Source: DTPU01 sp963827855 (GTDB lineage Bacteria; Planctomycetota; Phycisphaerae; Sedimentisphaerales; Anaerobacaceae). Taken from it: a stretch of DNA of 64,000 nt. Within the stretch, counting starts at the first letter, position 1, and every line of letters begins with the position of its first letter. The notes beneath the pieces are model-generated. The model did not search any database. It was given only the letters and a program-made list of their open reading frames with translations, and was not told the DNA's origin. This document shows positions 1 to 9,402 of the stretch, piece by piece. A program made the translations under genes and the position numbers. The DNA lies in NCBI GenBank assembly GCA_963827855.1, contig CAWHBY010000002.1:1240001-1304000 (forward strand), written 5' to 3'.

Positions 1-2
1 CC

Positions 3-37
3 GCTCGCTTTGCACTGTGCGCTCTGCGATTTGCGCC
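3..37. repeat. degenerate heptamer tandem repeat (TTGCRCT-like)
   Basis: Five consecutive 7-bp units are visible: GCTCGCT, TTGCACT, GTGCGCT, CTGCGAT and TTGCGCC. The period is exact although the unit is degenerate. It lies upstream of the first gene and belongs with the other period-7 arrays at 2432, 2534, 11111, 11173, 14941 and 16734. Confidence 0.6.
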
Positions 38-47
38 CCGCTGGCAC

Positions 48-76
48 TTGACACCCGCGCCTGTCGGGGATAGAAG
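48..76 (+). promoter_or_regulatory. candidate sigma70-type promoter
   Basis: TTGACA at 48-53 and TAGAAG at 71-76 are separated by 17 bp. This would drive the sugar isomerase/Gfo-Idh pair. The -35 box is perfect and the -10 box is weak. Confidence 0.45.
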
Positions 77-143
77 CGGGAAGGTCACAGTGGCATCGCG
101 CCCGCCCTGACCGCGAAGACGTCTGGAGACCGGAGCTGCTCGC

Positions 144-1029
144 ATGCACAACACACCGATGGATCGCCGCCATTTCCTTGGGCTGGCTGCTGCGCTGGCA
201 GGTGGAGCCACCCTGATCACCCAAGCAGAGGCGGCTACAGAACCCGTCAAACCGAGGAAGCTATGCAAGGCAGTGCTGGAGAACATGCTGCCCAAAGGCA
301 TGCCGGACGCAGAAAGGTTCCGTCTGGCCAGGCAATGTGGATTCGAAGGGATCGAGGTCTCGCCCATGCCGGATCTGAAGGCCGCTGCAGCGAAGGCCCA
401 GATGGCCAGAGACGAAGGGATACCCATCCACAGTGTGCTCTATGGCTGGTGGCCGCCCTTTGATCGCCGCGACAGCCAGACCGTGGACAAGTGCATCGGG
501 GAGGCAGAGCAGGCCATCCGCTGCGCAGGCCATGGGTGCAGAGGCCATCCTGCTGGTGCCGACGCGGGTCACTGAGGACTTTCGCTATGCTGACGCCTAC
601 ACGTGGTCACAGCAGTATGTACGCAGGCTGATCCCCTGTGCTGCACAGGCCCGGGTGGTCGTGGGGATCGAAAACGTCTGGAACAAGTTCCTGTTGAGCC
701 CGATCGAGTTCAGCCGGTACCTGGACGAGCTGGACAGCCCCTGGATCAGGGCCTACCTGGACGTGGGCAATCTCATCATCAACGGATACGCAGAGGACTG
801 GGTCCGGACACTTGGGAAGAGGATCATCAAACTGCATCTGAAGGACTTCAAACGCCAGGGCTACCAGTGGACGAACCTCATGGATGGAGACGTCAACTGG
901 CGGCTGGTCCGTAAGGCCCTGGACGAGATCGGCTTCGAAGGATGGATGACGGTGGAACTGCCGGGCGGTGACAAGGCCTACCTGGCCGACGTGGCAGGCC
1001 GGATCGATCGCATCATCGCCATGACTTAG
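144..1029 (+). pseudogene. Tat-exported sugar phosphate isomerase/epimerase (TIM barrel), frameshifted
   Basis: The first reading frame (144-575) begins with a twin-arginine signal (DRRHFLGLAAALAGG) and the N-terminal part of an AP endonuclease-2-like xylose-isomerase TIM barrel (CGFEGIEVSP). The rest lies in the next frame from about 520 to 1029: MGAEAILLVP, a GIENVWNKFLLSP segment, YLDVGN, the metal-site region KLHLKDFKR and WMTVELPGG. Joined near 520-528 the two parts give one protein of roughly 290 residues with nothing obvious missing, so a single extra base explains the break. A role in sugar isomerisation or epimerisation outside the cytoplasm is inferred from the family. It precedes a Gfo/Idh oxidoreductase, a common partnership in planctomycete sugar catabolism. 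It is either a recent pseudogene or an assembly error. Confidence 0.8.
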
Positions 1030-1109
1030 AGTCTATCTCAAAACCTGTTCCTACTGCGATCGGCTGCGAAGCCCGATCTCGTCACGGAACAGGTTCTGAG
1101 ATAGACTCT
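1028..1109. mobile_element. MITE-like palindromic element, copy A
   Basis: This 82-bp element has 24-bp terminal inverted repeats (1028-1051 and 1086-1109, one mismatch), beginning AGAGTCTATCTCAAAACCTG. It contains an inner hairpin (GATCGGGC type). The left end overlaps the TAG stop of the preceding gene, and the right end abuts the GGAGGTG ribosome site of the next. Copy B at 44345 shares both the ends and the core CTACTGCGATC...TCGT. It carries no transposase. Confidence 0.7.
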
Positions 1110-1122
1110 TGGAGGTGCATCT

Positions 1123-2424
1123 ATGGTGTACACGGGCGCAGGCAATAGGCTTTCCAGGCGGGGATTTGTCAAGGGCGCTGCAGCAGGTGTGCTGTCTACA
1201 GCCGTGGCCGCAACCTTAGGCCCGGCGGTCTATGCAGCAGGCAGTGATCGGATACGGTTGGGTCTGATCGGCTGCGGCGGCCGAGGCCTCTATGACACGA
1301 CCAACTGCCTCAAGGCCGCGGAGGGAGTCGAGCTGGTGGCGATGGCGGACCTGTTTGCAGACCGTCTGAAGGACTGCAGGACCACCCTGGCCAAGGCCCT
1401 GCCGGACAAGGTGAAGGTCACGGAAGACCGCTGCTTTGTCGGATGGGACGCCTACAGGAGCGTCCTGGCTGCTGACGTGGACCTGATGATCCTCACGCAG
1501 GCGCCGCACTTCCGGCCCAGCCACCTCAAGGCTGCGGTCGAGGCGGGCAAGCACGTGTTCATGGAGAAGCCCGTGGCCGTGGACCCCGTGGGCGTGCGAT
1601 CGGTCATCGAATCCTCCGAGAAGGCCAGCAAGAAGGGACTGACCCTCCTGGCCGGCACGCAGATGCGGAGGATCTCGCACATGGTCGAGGCGGCCAAGAG
1701 GGTCGAGGCGGGCGAGCTGGGCACAATCCTGGGCGGACAGTGCGTGCGGCTGGGCGACGCCATGCGGACCTGGGGTCCTCAGCAGAGGCAGGCTGGCTGG
1801 TCGGACATGGAGTGGCAGATTCGGCGATGGTTGTTCATGACCTGGCTCAGCGGCGACTTCATTGTCGAGATGCACGTGCACAACCTGGACATGATGAACT
1901 GGCTGATCGGCAGCCACCCCGTGCAGTGCACGGGCATGGGCGGCAGGCAGCAGCGGATAGAACCGGAATTCGGGGACAGCTACGACCACTTCAGCGTGGA
2001 GTACGAATACCCCAACGGCCTGCGGATCGAGTACATGGGTGCGCAGATCGACAAGATGGGCAATGGCCGCAACGATCAGCGGCTGGTGGGGTCCAAAGGC
2101 TCACTCTACGCAGACTTCGCGCGGGCGAGGTTCGAGGGACAGACGAAGGCCGAGATCGCCTGGGATCAGGTCGATCCCTGCCTCAAGCAGCACGCAGACC
2201 AGATCTCCGCAATCCGCAATCACACGCCGCTCAACGAAGGCCGACGGATCGCAGAGAGCAGCCTGACTGCCATCATGGGCCGTATGTCCGCCTACACGGG
2301 CAGGACCCTGAAGTGGGACTGGGCCATGACCGCCTCCAAGCTGGACCTGGCCCCCCCTGCCTACAGATTCGGCGACCTCCCCATGCCGCAGCCCGCGATC
2401 CCAGGCAGGACGCCACTGGTCTAG
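1123..2424 (+). CDS. Tat-exported Gfo/Idh/MocA-family oxidoreductase
   Basis: This 433-residue protein starts with a twin-arginine signal (SRRGFVKGAAAGVLSTAVAA), then a Rossmann fold with GLIGCGGRGLYD (about residues 47-58) and the family EKPVAVD motif (about 146-152), followed by the GFO_IDH_MocA C-terminal alpha/beta domain with a metal- or substrate-lining HVHNLD segment. Family members are NAD(P)-dependent sugar or cyclitol dehydrogenases or glycosidase-like redox enzymes. The substrate cannot be read from sequence. GGAGGTG lies 6 bp before the ATG. It probably forms a unit with the upstream sugar isomerase, interrupted only by palindromic element A. Confidence 0.9.
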   Translation: MVYTGAGNRLSRRGFVKGAAAGVLSTAVAATLGPAVYAAGSDRIRLGLIGCGGRGLYDTTNCLKAAEGVELVAMADLFADRLKDCRTTLAKALPDKVKVTEDRCFVGWDAYRSVLAADVDLMILTQAPHFRPSHLKAAVEAGKHVFMEKPVAVDPVGVRSVIESSEKASKKGLTLLAGTQMRRISHMVEAAKRVEAGELGTILGGQCVRLGDAMRTWGPQQRQAGWSDMEWQIRRWLFMTWLSGDFIVEMHVHNLDMMNWLIGSHPVQCTGMGGRQQRIEPEFGDSYDHFSVEYEYPNGLRIEYMGAQIDKMGNGRNDQRLVGSKGSLYADFARARFEGQTKAEIAWDQVDPCLKQHADQISAIRNHTPLNEGRRIAESSLTAIMGRMSAYTGRTLKWDWAMTASKLDLAPPAYRFGDLPMPQPAIPGRTPLV

Positions 2425-2431
2425 CCCCGAA

Positions 2432-2466
2432 AGCTGTCAGCCGTCGGCTATCAGCTATCAGCCGGA
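2432..2466. repeat. degenerate heptamer tandem repeat (AGCTATC)
   Basis: Five units with a strict 7-bp period: AGCTGTC, AGCCGTC, GGCTATC, AGCTATC and AGCCGGA. It sits immediately after the stop codon of the Gfo/Idh gene, in the convergent gap before the ThuA gene. Confidence 0.75.
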
Positions 2467-2533
2467 AGATGGCCAATGGCCACAAAGGCCGACTTGAGCG
2501 TGGACGCGACCCTGCCGCCCTTCTCCGGCTGAG

Positions 2534-2554
2534 AGCCGAAAGCTGAAAGCTGCT
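2534..2554. repeat. heptamer tandem repeat (AGCTGAA), short array
   Basis: Three units, AGCCGAA, AGCTGAA and AGCTGCT, end on the stop codon of the minus-strand ThuA gene. They are related in sequence to the array at 2432-2466 in the same gap. Confidence 0.6.
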
Positions 2555-3345
2555 CATTTGCGCATGGCCCAGGCGATGCCTGTGGCGAGGTGCTTCTTGA
2601 AGTTCTCGTCCTGGTAGTGGGCCTTCTGATGTCCCAGGGCCGTGTACCACTGGCGGCCGCCCTCGAACTGGTGACACCAACACAGTGGAAAGTACTGGCC
2701 GAAGACCTCGCCGGGGTATACCTTCCTCTGGTCATCCTTGAGGGTCGTCAGGTCTGCTGCCAGAAGGACGTGGAGGTCGGGGTTGAGGTTGTTCAGGTAG
2801 TAGCACTCGTCCTCCCACTTCCACACGGGGCCCAGGAAGCGCGTGGAGGGATGGTTGGGATCGATGACCTTGATGTCGAACTTCTGCAAGGCCGGGTGCC
2901 TGACGAACCGGCCACCCAGGTTGGCCCAGAACCAGGGCCAGGCCCGTTCAGAGCCGCACGCGGAGTGGATGCCCACGAACCCACCGCCCGCCCGAATGTA
3001 CTGCTGAAAGGCCCCTCGCTGATCATTGCTGTCAAAGACCTCGTTGTTGGTGTTGGAGAAGACCAGGACGTCAAAGGCCTTGAGCCTCTCTGCCGTGAAG
3101 ACCGAGGGACTGTCCGAGACCTCACAGGTCCAGCCGTTCTGGCTACAGAGGCCCCTGAGGCACTCGACGCTCGCGGCGATGTTGTCATGCACGTAGCCCT
3201 GGCCGTTGCGGGTGTAAATCAGGATGTGACCCTTGGCCTGGAGGGTCTGGCCTGCAGACACCACAACCAGGGCGACCAACACGCATAGGGTGACTTGGCG
3301 ACCTACCCTCCGGCCTTGCCGGAGACCTGCACAAGGTCTGTTCAT
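2554..3345 (-). CDS. exported ThuA-domain protein
   Basis: The 263-residue product begins with a hydrophobic signal (VTLCVLVALVVVSAGQTLQA), then the ThuA class-I glutamine-amidotransferase-like fold: GHILIYTRNGQGYVHDN, DVLVFSNTNNEVFD, GGGFVGIHSACGSE and a C-terminal GRQWYTALGH segment typical of the family. The ATG at 3345 was chosen over an upstream in-frame start at 3546 because AAGGAGGTCC lies directly before it and a signal peptide follows. ThuA proteins accompany sugar or trehalose utilisation genes in planctomycetes. The precise reaction is not established. It is convergent with the Gfo/Idh gene. Confidence 0.88.
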   Translation of the reverse strand: MNRPCAGLRQGRRVGRQVTLCVLVALVVVSAGQTLQAKGHILIYTRNGQGYVHDNIAASVECLRGLCSQNGWTCEVSDSPSVFTAERLKAFDVLVFSNTNNEVFDSNDQRGAFQQYIRAGGGFVGIHSACGSERAWPWFWANLGGRFVRHPALQKFDIKVIDPNHPSTRFLGPVWKWEDECYYLNNLNPDLHVLLAADLTTLKDDQRKVYPGEVFGQYFPLCWCHQFEGGRQWYTALGHQKAHYQDENFKKHLATGIAWAMRK

Positions 3346-3425
3346 AGGACCTCCTTCTAAGCATCCCCCAGGATAGTGCAACATTCTATCCCGGACGCCA
3401 GGCGGGATCAAGGCAGGCCCCTTTC

Positions 3426-3454
3426 TTGCCGCACGATGCGCAGGCCTGTATAAT
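3426..3454 (+). promoter_or_regulatory. sigma70-type promoter of the PD40/TPR gene
   Basis: TTGCCG (3426-3431), a 17-bp spacer and a perfect TATAAT (3449-3454). The downstream CotH gene has a promoter with the same TTGCCGC start and spacing (6090-6118). Confidence 0.6.
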
Positions 3455-3512
3455 CGTTCCCATGGGCCTGAGGAGGTGCCATAGGGCACGAAGTCGGGCC
3501 TGGAATCTGAGT

Positions 3513-5984
3513 ATGCCCAAGTCAGCTCGAAGCTTCCTAACCGCACGAACCCTGGTGGCGGCAGCGACTGTCCTGGCTGTCGCGGGCCTGGTGGTCCTGC
3601 TCATGCGAAGGCCCGATCCCGAGACCCTGCTCAGCTCCGTTCGCAGCGGTGCTCCAGTGGCCGGCCTGCAGGTGACCTATCCACTGGATGGGACCCTGTT
3701 TCCGCCCGAGAGTGCCGCCCCGGCCTTTGCCTGGAAGGATGGGGTCGGCCGGTCCAACGCCTGGCTGGTCACGATAGAGTCTCCTGCGGGCCATGGACGC
3801 ATGGACTGTATCACCCGGCAGGCCCAGTGGAGGCCCGAGGCCCAGGTCTGGGATGAGATCAAGAAGCGGACTCTGGCCAAGCAGGCCGTGGTGACCGTGG
3901 TGGGGTTCAACCGCTGGAACCCGTCCAAGGCCCTCTCTGCAGGCCGATGCAGGATCGAGACGTCCACAGACCCGGTTGCAGCCCCCCTGTTCTTCCGTGA
4001 GGTGCACCTGCCGTTCATCGACGCGGTCAAGGACCCATCCATGATCCGGTGGCGTTTCGGGGCGATCTCCTCAGAGCAGCAGCCGCCGGTGGTGCTCGAG
4101 AATCTGCCGGTCTGCGGAAACTGCCATTCATTCTCGGCAGACGCCAGCGTCTTCGGCATGGACGTGGACTACGCCAATGACAAGGGCTCCTATGCGGTGC
4201 TTGGAGTCCAGCCGCAGATGACCCTGGACAAGGGCGTGATCATCACCTGGAGCGACTACAAGAGGGAGGAGCGAGGGGCCACCTACGGCCTCCTCTCCCA
4301 GGTCTCTCCGGACGGCCGCTACGTGGTCAGTACGGTCAAGGACGAGTCTGTCTTTGTGCCCAAACCCGGCCTGGAGTTCTCGCAGCTCTTCTTCCCGGTC
4401 AAGGGCATCCTGTGTATCTATGACCGCCAGACCGGCGCCTTCAAATCCCTGCCCGGCGCAAACGACCCGAATCTCGTCCAGAGCAACGCCGTGTGGAGTC
4501 CGGATGGAAAGACCATCGTCTTTGCAGCCACCCAGGCCTACACCCTAAGAGGGGTCAGGGACAGGGCCACCGCCCTGCTCAGCCCCTCGGAGTGCCGCGA
4601 ATTCCTTGAAGAGGGAAGGCCCTTCAAGTTCGACCTCTTCAAGATCCCGTTCAATGGCGGCGAAGGCGGCAGGCCGGAGCCCCTGGAAGGGGCGTCCCTC
4701 GATGGGATGAGCAACTACTTCCCGAGGTTCTCGCCTGACGGCAGATGGATCGTGTTCTGCAAGGCGAAGAACTACATGCTGCTCCAGCCCGACAGCGAAC
4801 TCCACATCATCCCTGCTGAGGGCGGCAAGGCCAGAAGGCTGCTGGCCAATACCCAACGGATGAACTCCTGGCACAGCTTCTCTCCAAACGGCAGGTGGCT
4901 CGTCTTCTCGGCCAAGCCCAACTCCGCGTATACCCAGCTCTTCTTGACCCACATCGACGCCAGCGGAGAGAGCACGCCCGCGATGGTCCTGGACCGGTTC
5001 ACGTCGTCCGACCGGGCTGCCAACATCCCCGAGTTCGTCAACGCCACTCCCGGCGCCATCCAGCGCATCCACGAGCAGTTCATCGACGATCTGTCCTATA
5101 CCAGGGCCGCCAGGGCATACGTGAAGGCCGGGGACTACGCGGGTACGCAGCGGCAATGCCTCAAGGCCCTGGAGCTCAACCCCAGGAACGCCGAGGCCCA
5201 CCACCTCCTTGGAATGGCGATGTTCGGCCGCAATCAATATGAGGAGGCGACCAGCCACCTGCTGGAGGCCTTGAGGATCACGCCCCAGGACGTCGAGGTC
5301 CTCGTTCACCTGGGTGCGGTCTACTCGGCCAGGGGTATGACCAATGAGGCGGTCAGCACCCTTCAGAGGTCGCTCCAGTTGGATCCCAACAACGCCAGCG
5401 CCTACTTCAACCTGGGGGTGGCCACCTACCGTCTGGGCAGGAAACGTGAGGCCATCAAGTATTGGTCACGGGCCGTGGAGCTGGCGCCGCAGGACCACGA
5501 CGCCCACTACAACCTGGCCGTGGCCCTGGAGCAGGAAGGAGACGCCCGCCGGGCCATCGAACACTACCAGAAGACCGTGCAGCTCAAGCCGGACTATGCG
5601 GAGGCCCAGGCCGCCCTGGGACTGGCCCTCTGCGCAAAGGGGGCCTTCACAGAGGGCCTGGTCCCGCTGTCCAAGGCCGTGGACCTCGAACCCAACGACA
5701 CAACGATCCGGTACAACCTGGCCATCACCCTCGCCCGTACCAAGCAGTACGATAAGGCCATCGGCCATCTCAACTGGATCCTCCGGCTGGAGCCCCACAA
5801 CACCGACGCCCTGTTGTGTCTGGCCATGGCCTATTTCGAGACAGGCCAGGGCGACAAGGCCCTCGGCGGGCTGGAAGAGGCCCTGGCTGCAGCCAAGGCC
5901 GCGGGAGACGGGCAGCTCGCCGGCCAGATCAGCCAGCGGATCAGCCAATACCGGCAGAACGCCCCGCCGCCTGCCGCTCGCTAG
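3513..5984 (+). CDS. exported WD40-like (PD40) / CxxCH haem motif / TPR protein
   Basis: The product has about 823 residues. An N-terminal membrane segment (TLVAAATVLAVAGLVVLLM) is followed by a domain carrying VCGNCHSFSAD, a c-type haem-binding CxxCH motif, at roughly residue 200. Next come TolB/PD40 beta-propeller repeats (SPDGRYVVS, SPDGKTIVF, SPDGRWIVF, SPNGRWLVF), then about seven tetratricopeptide repeats (for example NPRNAEAHHLLGMAMFGRN). The start is uncertain: ATG 3513 precedes the signal segment, while ATG 3462 lies only 7 bp after the -10 box. A single haem site next to a propeller suggests extracytoplasmic electron transfer or sensing; this is inference. It stands alone behind its own promoter. 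Confidence 0.85.
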   Translation: MPKSARSFLTARTLVAAATVLAVAGLVVLLMRRPDPETLLSSVRSGAPVAGLQVTYPLDGTLFPPESAAPAFAWKDGVGRSNAWLVTIESPAGHGRMDCITRQAQWRPEAQVWDEIKKRTLAKQAVVTVVGFNRWNPSKALSAGRCRIETSTDPVAAPLFFREVHLPFIDAVKDPSMIRWRFGAISSEQQPPVVLENLPVCGNCHSFSADASVFGMDVDYANDKGSYAVLGVQPQMTLDKGVIITWSDYKREERGATYGLLSQVSPDGRYVVSTVKDESVFVPKPGLEFSQLFFPVKGILCIYDRQTGAFKSLPGANDPNLVQSNAVWSPDGKTIVFAATQAYTLRGVRDRATALLSPSECREFLEEGRPFKFDLFKIPFNGGEGGRPEPLEGASLDGMSNYFPRFSPDGRWIVFCKAKNYMLLQPDSELHIIPAEGGKARRLLANTQRMNSWHSFSPNGRWLVFSAKPNSAYTQLFLTHIDASGESTPAMVLDRFTSSDRAANIPEFVNATPGAIQRIHEQFIDDLSYTRAARAYVKAGDYAGTQRQCLKALELNPRNAEAHHLLGMAMFGRNQYEEATSHLLEALRITPQDVEVLVHLGAVYSARGMTNEAVSTLQRSLQLDPNNASAYFNLGVATYRLGRKREAIKYWSRAVELAPQDHDAHYNLAVALEQEGDARRAIEHYQKTVQLKPDYAEAQAALGLALCAKGAFTEGLVPLSKAVDLEPNDTTIRYNLAITLARTKQYDKAIGHLNWILRLEPHNTDALLCLAMAYFETGQGDKALGGLEEALAAAKAAGDGQLAGQISQRISQYRQNAPPPAAR

Positions 5985-6089
5985 GCAGTAGGGGCGAACC
6001 CGGCACATCGACGGGCGCATTGCGCAGAGCGGCAAGCGTGAAATGGATGCGCAGGTCGGTGGCGGCTGGCTAGGCAGCGTTTTTGCTTT

Positions 6090-6118
6090 TTGCCGCGAGG
6101 TCGCCCTTGCGGTACAAT
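6090..6118 (+). promoter_or_regulatory. sigma70-type promoter of the CotH gene
   Basis: TTGCCG (6090-6095) and TACAAT (6113-6118) with a 17-bp spacer, in the 235-bp gap before the CotH gene. Confidence 0.5.
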
Positions 6119-6219
6119 GTATCTTTCAGGACGAGGGTCCGCTGGCAGGCGGGCCTCAAGGGGTGGATGGAGCCACATCGGCAGCCGTGTGAACCCTGGA
6201 CTCAAGGGGGTGTCAGGCA

Positions 6220-9200
6220 GTGACAAGGCAGGCGGCATATCGCACAATCTGGATTCTCCTAATCCCATCCATGGCCCTCCAGGGACTGGCGGAGCCTGCC
6301 AAGCTCGTCGCGATCGACGAGTTGATGGCCTCCAACACACTGCGTACGGCCAACGTACAAGAATTCCAGGGGGTCGTGGCGGACCCCTGCTTTGCGCCTG
6401 GCCGCGGCTTCTATGACGCGCCGATCGAGGTCGCGATCACCACCGCGACTGATGGGGCCCAGATCTGGTACACCCTCGATGCGACGGTCCCCCACCAACA
6501 GATGACGCTGGGTCAGAGGACGGCCTGGACCGGGAAGCTCTACTCTGGGCCGATCCAGGTCTCGTCCACGACCTGCGTCCGGGCCGTGGCCGTGAAGACC
6601 GGGTACAAGGACTCGATGGTCTCCGCCCACACCTACCTCTTCATGGATGACGTGATCCGGCAATCCGCCAGCCCCGGGGGCTTTCCGCTGACCTGGGGGG
6701 GCAGGCAGGCAGACTATGCGATGGACCCGCGGATCGTCGATGATCCGGCGTACGCCGATACCCTCAAAGACGACCTCAAGAGCACGCCCTCGGTCTGCAT
6801 CGTCATCCCCAACGACGACTTCTTCGGCGCCGAGCGGGGGATCTACTCCAACGGGTACGCCACGGGAGACGACTGGGAACGGGCCGCCACCATCGAGTGG
6901 ATCGATCCACTGACCGGAGGCCAGTTCGGCGTCAACGCAGGGCTGCGGAGCCAGGGCGCGGTCGGTCGGGGTGCCATCAAGCACGGACTGCGGATCGCGA
7001 TGCGGGCCGAGTACGGCCTCTCAAAGCTCCACCATCCCCTTTTCGAAGACACCGACATCCAGGAGTTCGACTCCCTGATCCTCAGATCGATCTGGAACTA
7101 TTCCTGGGTGGGCCACAGCGGGATGACCGGTCCCGCCAATGCGGACTATCTCCGCGACGTCTTTGCCCGCGACACGATCCGTGACATGGGAGGCCTTGTG
7201 CCGCACGGCAGGCCAGTACAGGTCTACGTCAATGGCCTGTACTGGGGGCTGTATATCCTCGCAGAGCGACCCGACGATGGATTCGCCGCTGCACACCTGG
7301 GCGGGGCCAAGGAAGACTACGATGTGCTCAAGGCGCCCACGGGGTTCAGTGGCGAGCCGATGGAGGTGGTGTCAGGCGACCAGCAGACCCTGCCGCCGCA
7401 GTGGACCACCCTCTTCTCGATGGTCAAGGGCGATCTTTCCTCAGGACAGGCCTACAAGGCGATCCAGCCCTATGTGGACGTCCCGGCCCTGATTGACTAC
7501 ATGCTGATGGTCTTCTACACGGGCAGCCGCGACGCGCCCACCCTGCTGGGCAACGACGTGGAGCCCCGCAATTTCTACGCGGTACGGCCCCGCCAGCCTG
7601 CGGGGGGTTGGGTCTTCCTGGCCTGGGACGTGGAGTGGAGCCTCGAGTATCCCGACGAAAACCGCGTCACCAAGATGGGCGGCAGGGAGAATCCGGGCCT
7701 CGTCTTCAAGGCCCTGGGCGCAAATCCGGATTTCAGGATGGAGGTGGCGGACCACGTCCAACGGCATTTCTACGGCAGCGGCTCGCTGACCGCCGATGGC
7801 GCAGACTTTCGCTACCTGGATCGCGCCAACGAGACGAGTGGCGCCATCGTCGGAGAGTCCGCCCGCTGGGGCGACGTCCTGCGGCCGCAGCAGCCCTATA
7901 CGCCCGCGGACTGGCAGGCGGAGGTGCAGCGTCTGAGCGGAACGTACTTCCCGGTCAGGACAGGGGTCGTGCTGGGCCAGTTGAAGGACCAGGGGTGGTA
8001 TCCTCGCATCGGAGCCCCTTCCTTCCGGGTCAATGGCAAGGAGCGGTTTGGAGGGCCGGCGCCTTCGGGGACAAGCCTGACGCTGGTCAATCCCAATGCC
8101 TCGGGCACGGTCTACTACACACTCGACGGGTCTGACCCCAGGATCCCTGAGGCCGACCTCCAGCCCTTGCCGGTGGTGACCCTGTTCGCGGAGAGTGCGG
8201 CCAAGAAGGTCCTGGTGCCCACGGCGGACGTCGGCACGTCCTGGCGCGGCGGCAACGAGCCCTTCGACGACTCGTCCTGGACCGACGCCATTCCCCTGGC
8301 CAAGCGGTCCGGAGGCGTGGGCTACGAGGCGGAGACCGGGTACGGCCCCTTCATCAGCTACGACGTCTTCATGGCGATGTACGAGCAGAACACGAGCTGC
8401 TACATCCGTATCCCCTTCGCCGTGGCGGCCCAGGACCTGGCGACCTTCAAGAGCCTGACCCTGCGGGCCCGCTGCGACGACGGATTCGTGGCCTTCCTCA
8501 ACGGGGTAGAGGTGGCCTCCCTCAACAGACCCGCCACCCTGGCCTGGAACAGCCGCTGCGCAGACCGCCCGGACTCGGCGGCATTTGTGGATGTCCCCAT
8601 CTCGGACTCTCTCCCTGCGCTGCGGCCAGGGAGCAACGTCCTCGCCGTCCACGGCCTCAACGCCACTGCCGCGGATACCGATTTCCTCTTCTCTGCAGAG
8701 CTGCTCGCCAGCCCTGTGAGCACCACGGACCGCAGGGTCTGGCCCTCCGCTCTGGCAGCCAAGGGGCCTGTGACGCTGAACCGCAGCATGCGCGTCAAGG
8801 CTCGCGTGCTGGCTGATCAATGGAGCGCACTCAACGAGGCCGTCTTCGGCGTCGGCCCTGTGGCCAGCAGCCTGAGGATCAGTGAGCTGATGTACCACCC
8901 CGCGACTGCGGCAGATGGGTCTGTCCCCGGCGATCCGAATGAGGAGTTCGTCGAGCTGACCCACATCGGCACAAGCCCCATCAACCTGGCCCTGGTCCGG
9001 TTCGATCAGGGCATCCACTTCACCTTCCCCCCGCTGGACCTCGCACCCGGTCAGTGCGTGCTGCTCGTGGCGGACAAGGCGGCCTTCGAGTCGGTCTATG
9101 GCAAGGGACTCAACGTGGCAGGCGAGTACTTGGGCAGCCTCAACAATGGCGGTGAGCGGCTCCGGTTGTGCGACGCCTTGGGCGAGGTCGTTGAGGACTT

Positions 9201-9354
9201 CACGTACAGCGACGACTGGTACGACATCACGGACGGCGATGGGTTCTCACTCACGGTCAAGGACGTCAAGGCAGATCCGGCAGGTCTGTCATCCGCGATC
9301 GCCTGGCGTCCCAGCGCCCACCCGGGCGGAACGCCTGGCCGCGGGGGCCTGTAA
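6220..9354 (+). CDS. exported CotH-kinase-family protein with chitobiase-like and lamin-tail domains
   Basis: This 1044-residue protein starts at GTG 6220 with GGGGG upstream and a hydrophobic leader (IWILLIPSMALQGL). It has a chitobiase-C-like repeat (WYTLDATVP, about residue 85), then a CotH domain (VCIVIPNDDFFG, GLRSQGAVGR, VYVNGLYWGLYILAERPDD, WDVEWSLEYPDE), a second chitobiase-like repeat (VYYTLDGSDPRIPE, about 630), a jelly-roll region with FLNGVEVASLN, and a C-terminal lamin-tail domain (ISELMYHP...NEEFVELTHIG, about 880-1030). CotH was described as a spore-coat protein kinase. In planctomycetes such multidomain versions are secreted and their substrate is unknown. It has its own promoter. 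Confidence 0.88.
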   Translation: MTRQAAYRTIWILLIPSMALQGLAEPAKLVAIDELMASNTLRTANVQEFQGVVADPCFAPGRGFYDAPIEVAITTATDGAQIWYTLDATVPHQQMTLGQRTAWTGKLYSGPIQVSSTTCVRAVAVKTGYKDSMVSAHTYLFMDDVIRQSASPGGFPLTWGGRQADYAMDPRIVDDPAYADTLKDDLKSTPSVCIVIPNDDFFGAERGIYSNGYATGDDWERAATIEWIDPLTGGQFGVNAGLRSQGAVGRGAIKHGLRIAMRAEYGLSKLHHPLFEDTDIQEFDSLILRSIWNYSWVGHSGMTGPANADYLRDVFARDTIRDMGGLVPHGRPVQVYVNGLYWGLYILAERPDDGFAAAHLGGAKEDYDVLKAPTGFSGEPMEVVSGDQQTLPPQWTTLFSMVKGDLSSGQAYKAIQPYVDVPALIDYMLMVFYTGSRDAPTLLGNDVEPRNFYAVRPRQPAGGWVFLAWDVEWSLEYPDENRVTKMGGRENPGLVFKALGANPDFRMEVADHVQRHFYGSGSLTADGADFRYLDRANETSGAIVGESARWGDVLRPQQPYTPADWQAEVQRLSGTYFPVRTGVVLGQLKDQGWYPRIGAPSFRVNGKERFGGPAPSGTSLTLVNPNASGTVYYTLDGSDPRIPEADLQPLPVVTLFAESAAKKVLVPTADVGTSWRGGNEPFDDSSWTDAIPLAKRSGGVGYEAETGYGPFISYDVFMAMYEQNTSCYIRIPFAVAAQDLATFKSLTLRARCDDGFVAFLNGVEVASLNRPATLAWNSRCADRPDSAAFVDVPISDSLPALRPGSNVLAVHGLNATAADTDFLFSAELLASPVSTTDRRVWPSALAAKGPVTLNRSMRVKARVLADQWSALNEAVFGVGPVASSLRISELMYHPATAADGSVPGDPNEEFVELTHIGTSPINLALVRFDQGIHFTFPPLDLAPGQCVLLVADKAAFESVYGKGLNVAGEYLGSLNNGGERLRLCDALGEVVEDFTYSDDWYDITDGDGFSLTVKDVKADPAGLSSAIAWRPSAHPGGTPGRGGL

Positions 9355-9402
9355 GCACGCGCCCACTTCCCTTCCCCGGTTCCAGAAGGGCAGGCGGCAG
9401 CC

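Noticed and set aside
7441..9018. 525-aa ORF on the minus strand inside the CotH gene
   Set aside because: It is a codon-position shadow of a GC-rich gene: His/Pro/Arg/Gly-rich, no motifs and no ribosome site, whereas the plus-strand frame has CotH and lamin-tail motifs throughout.
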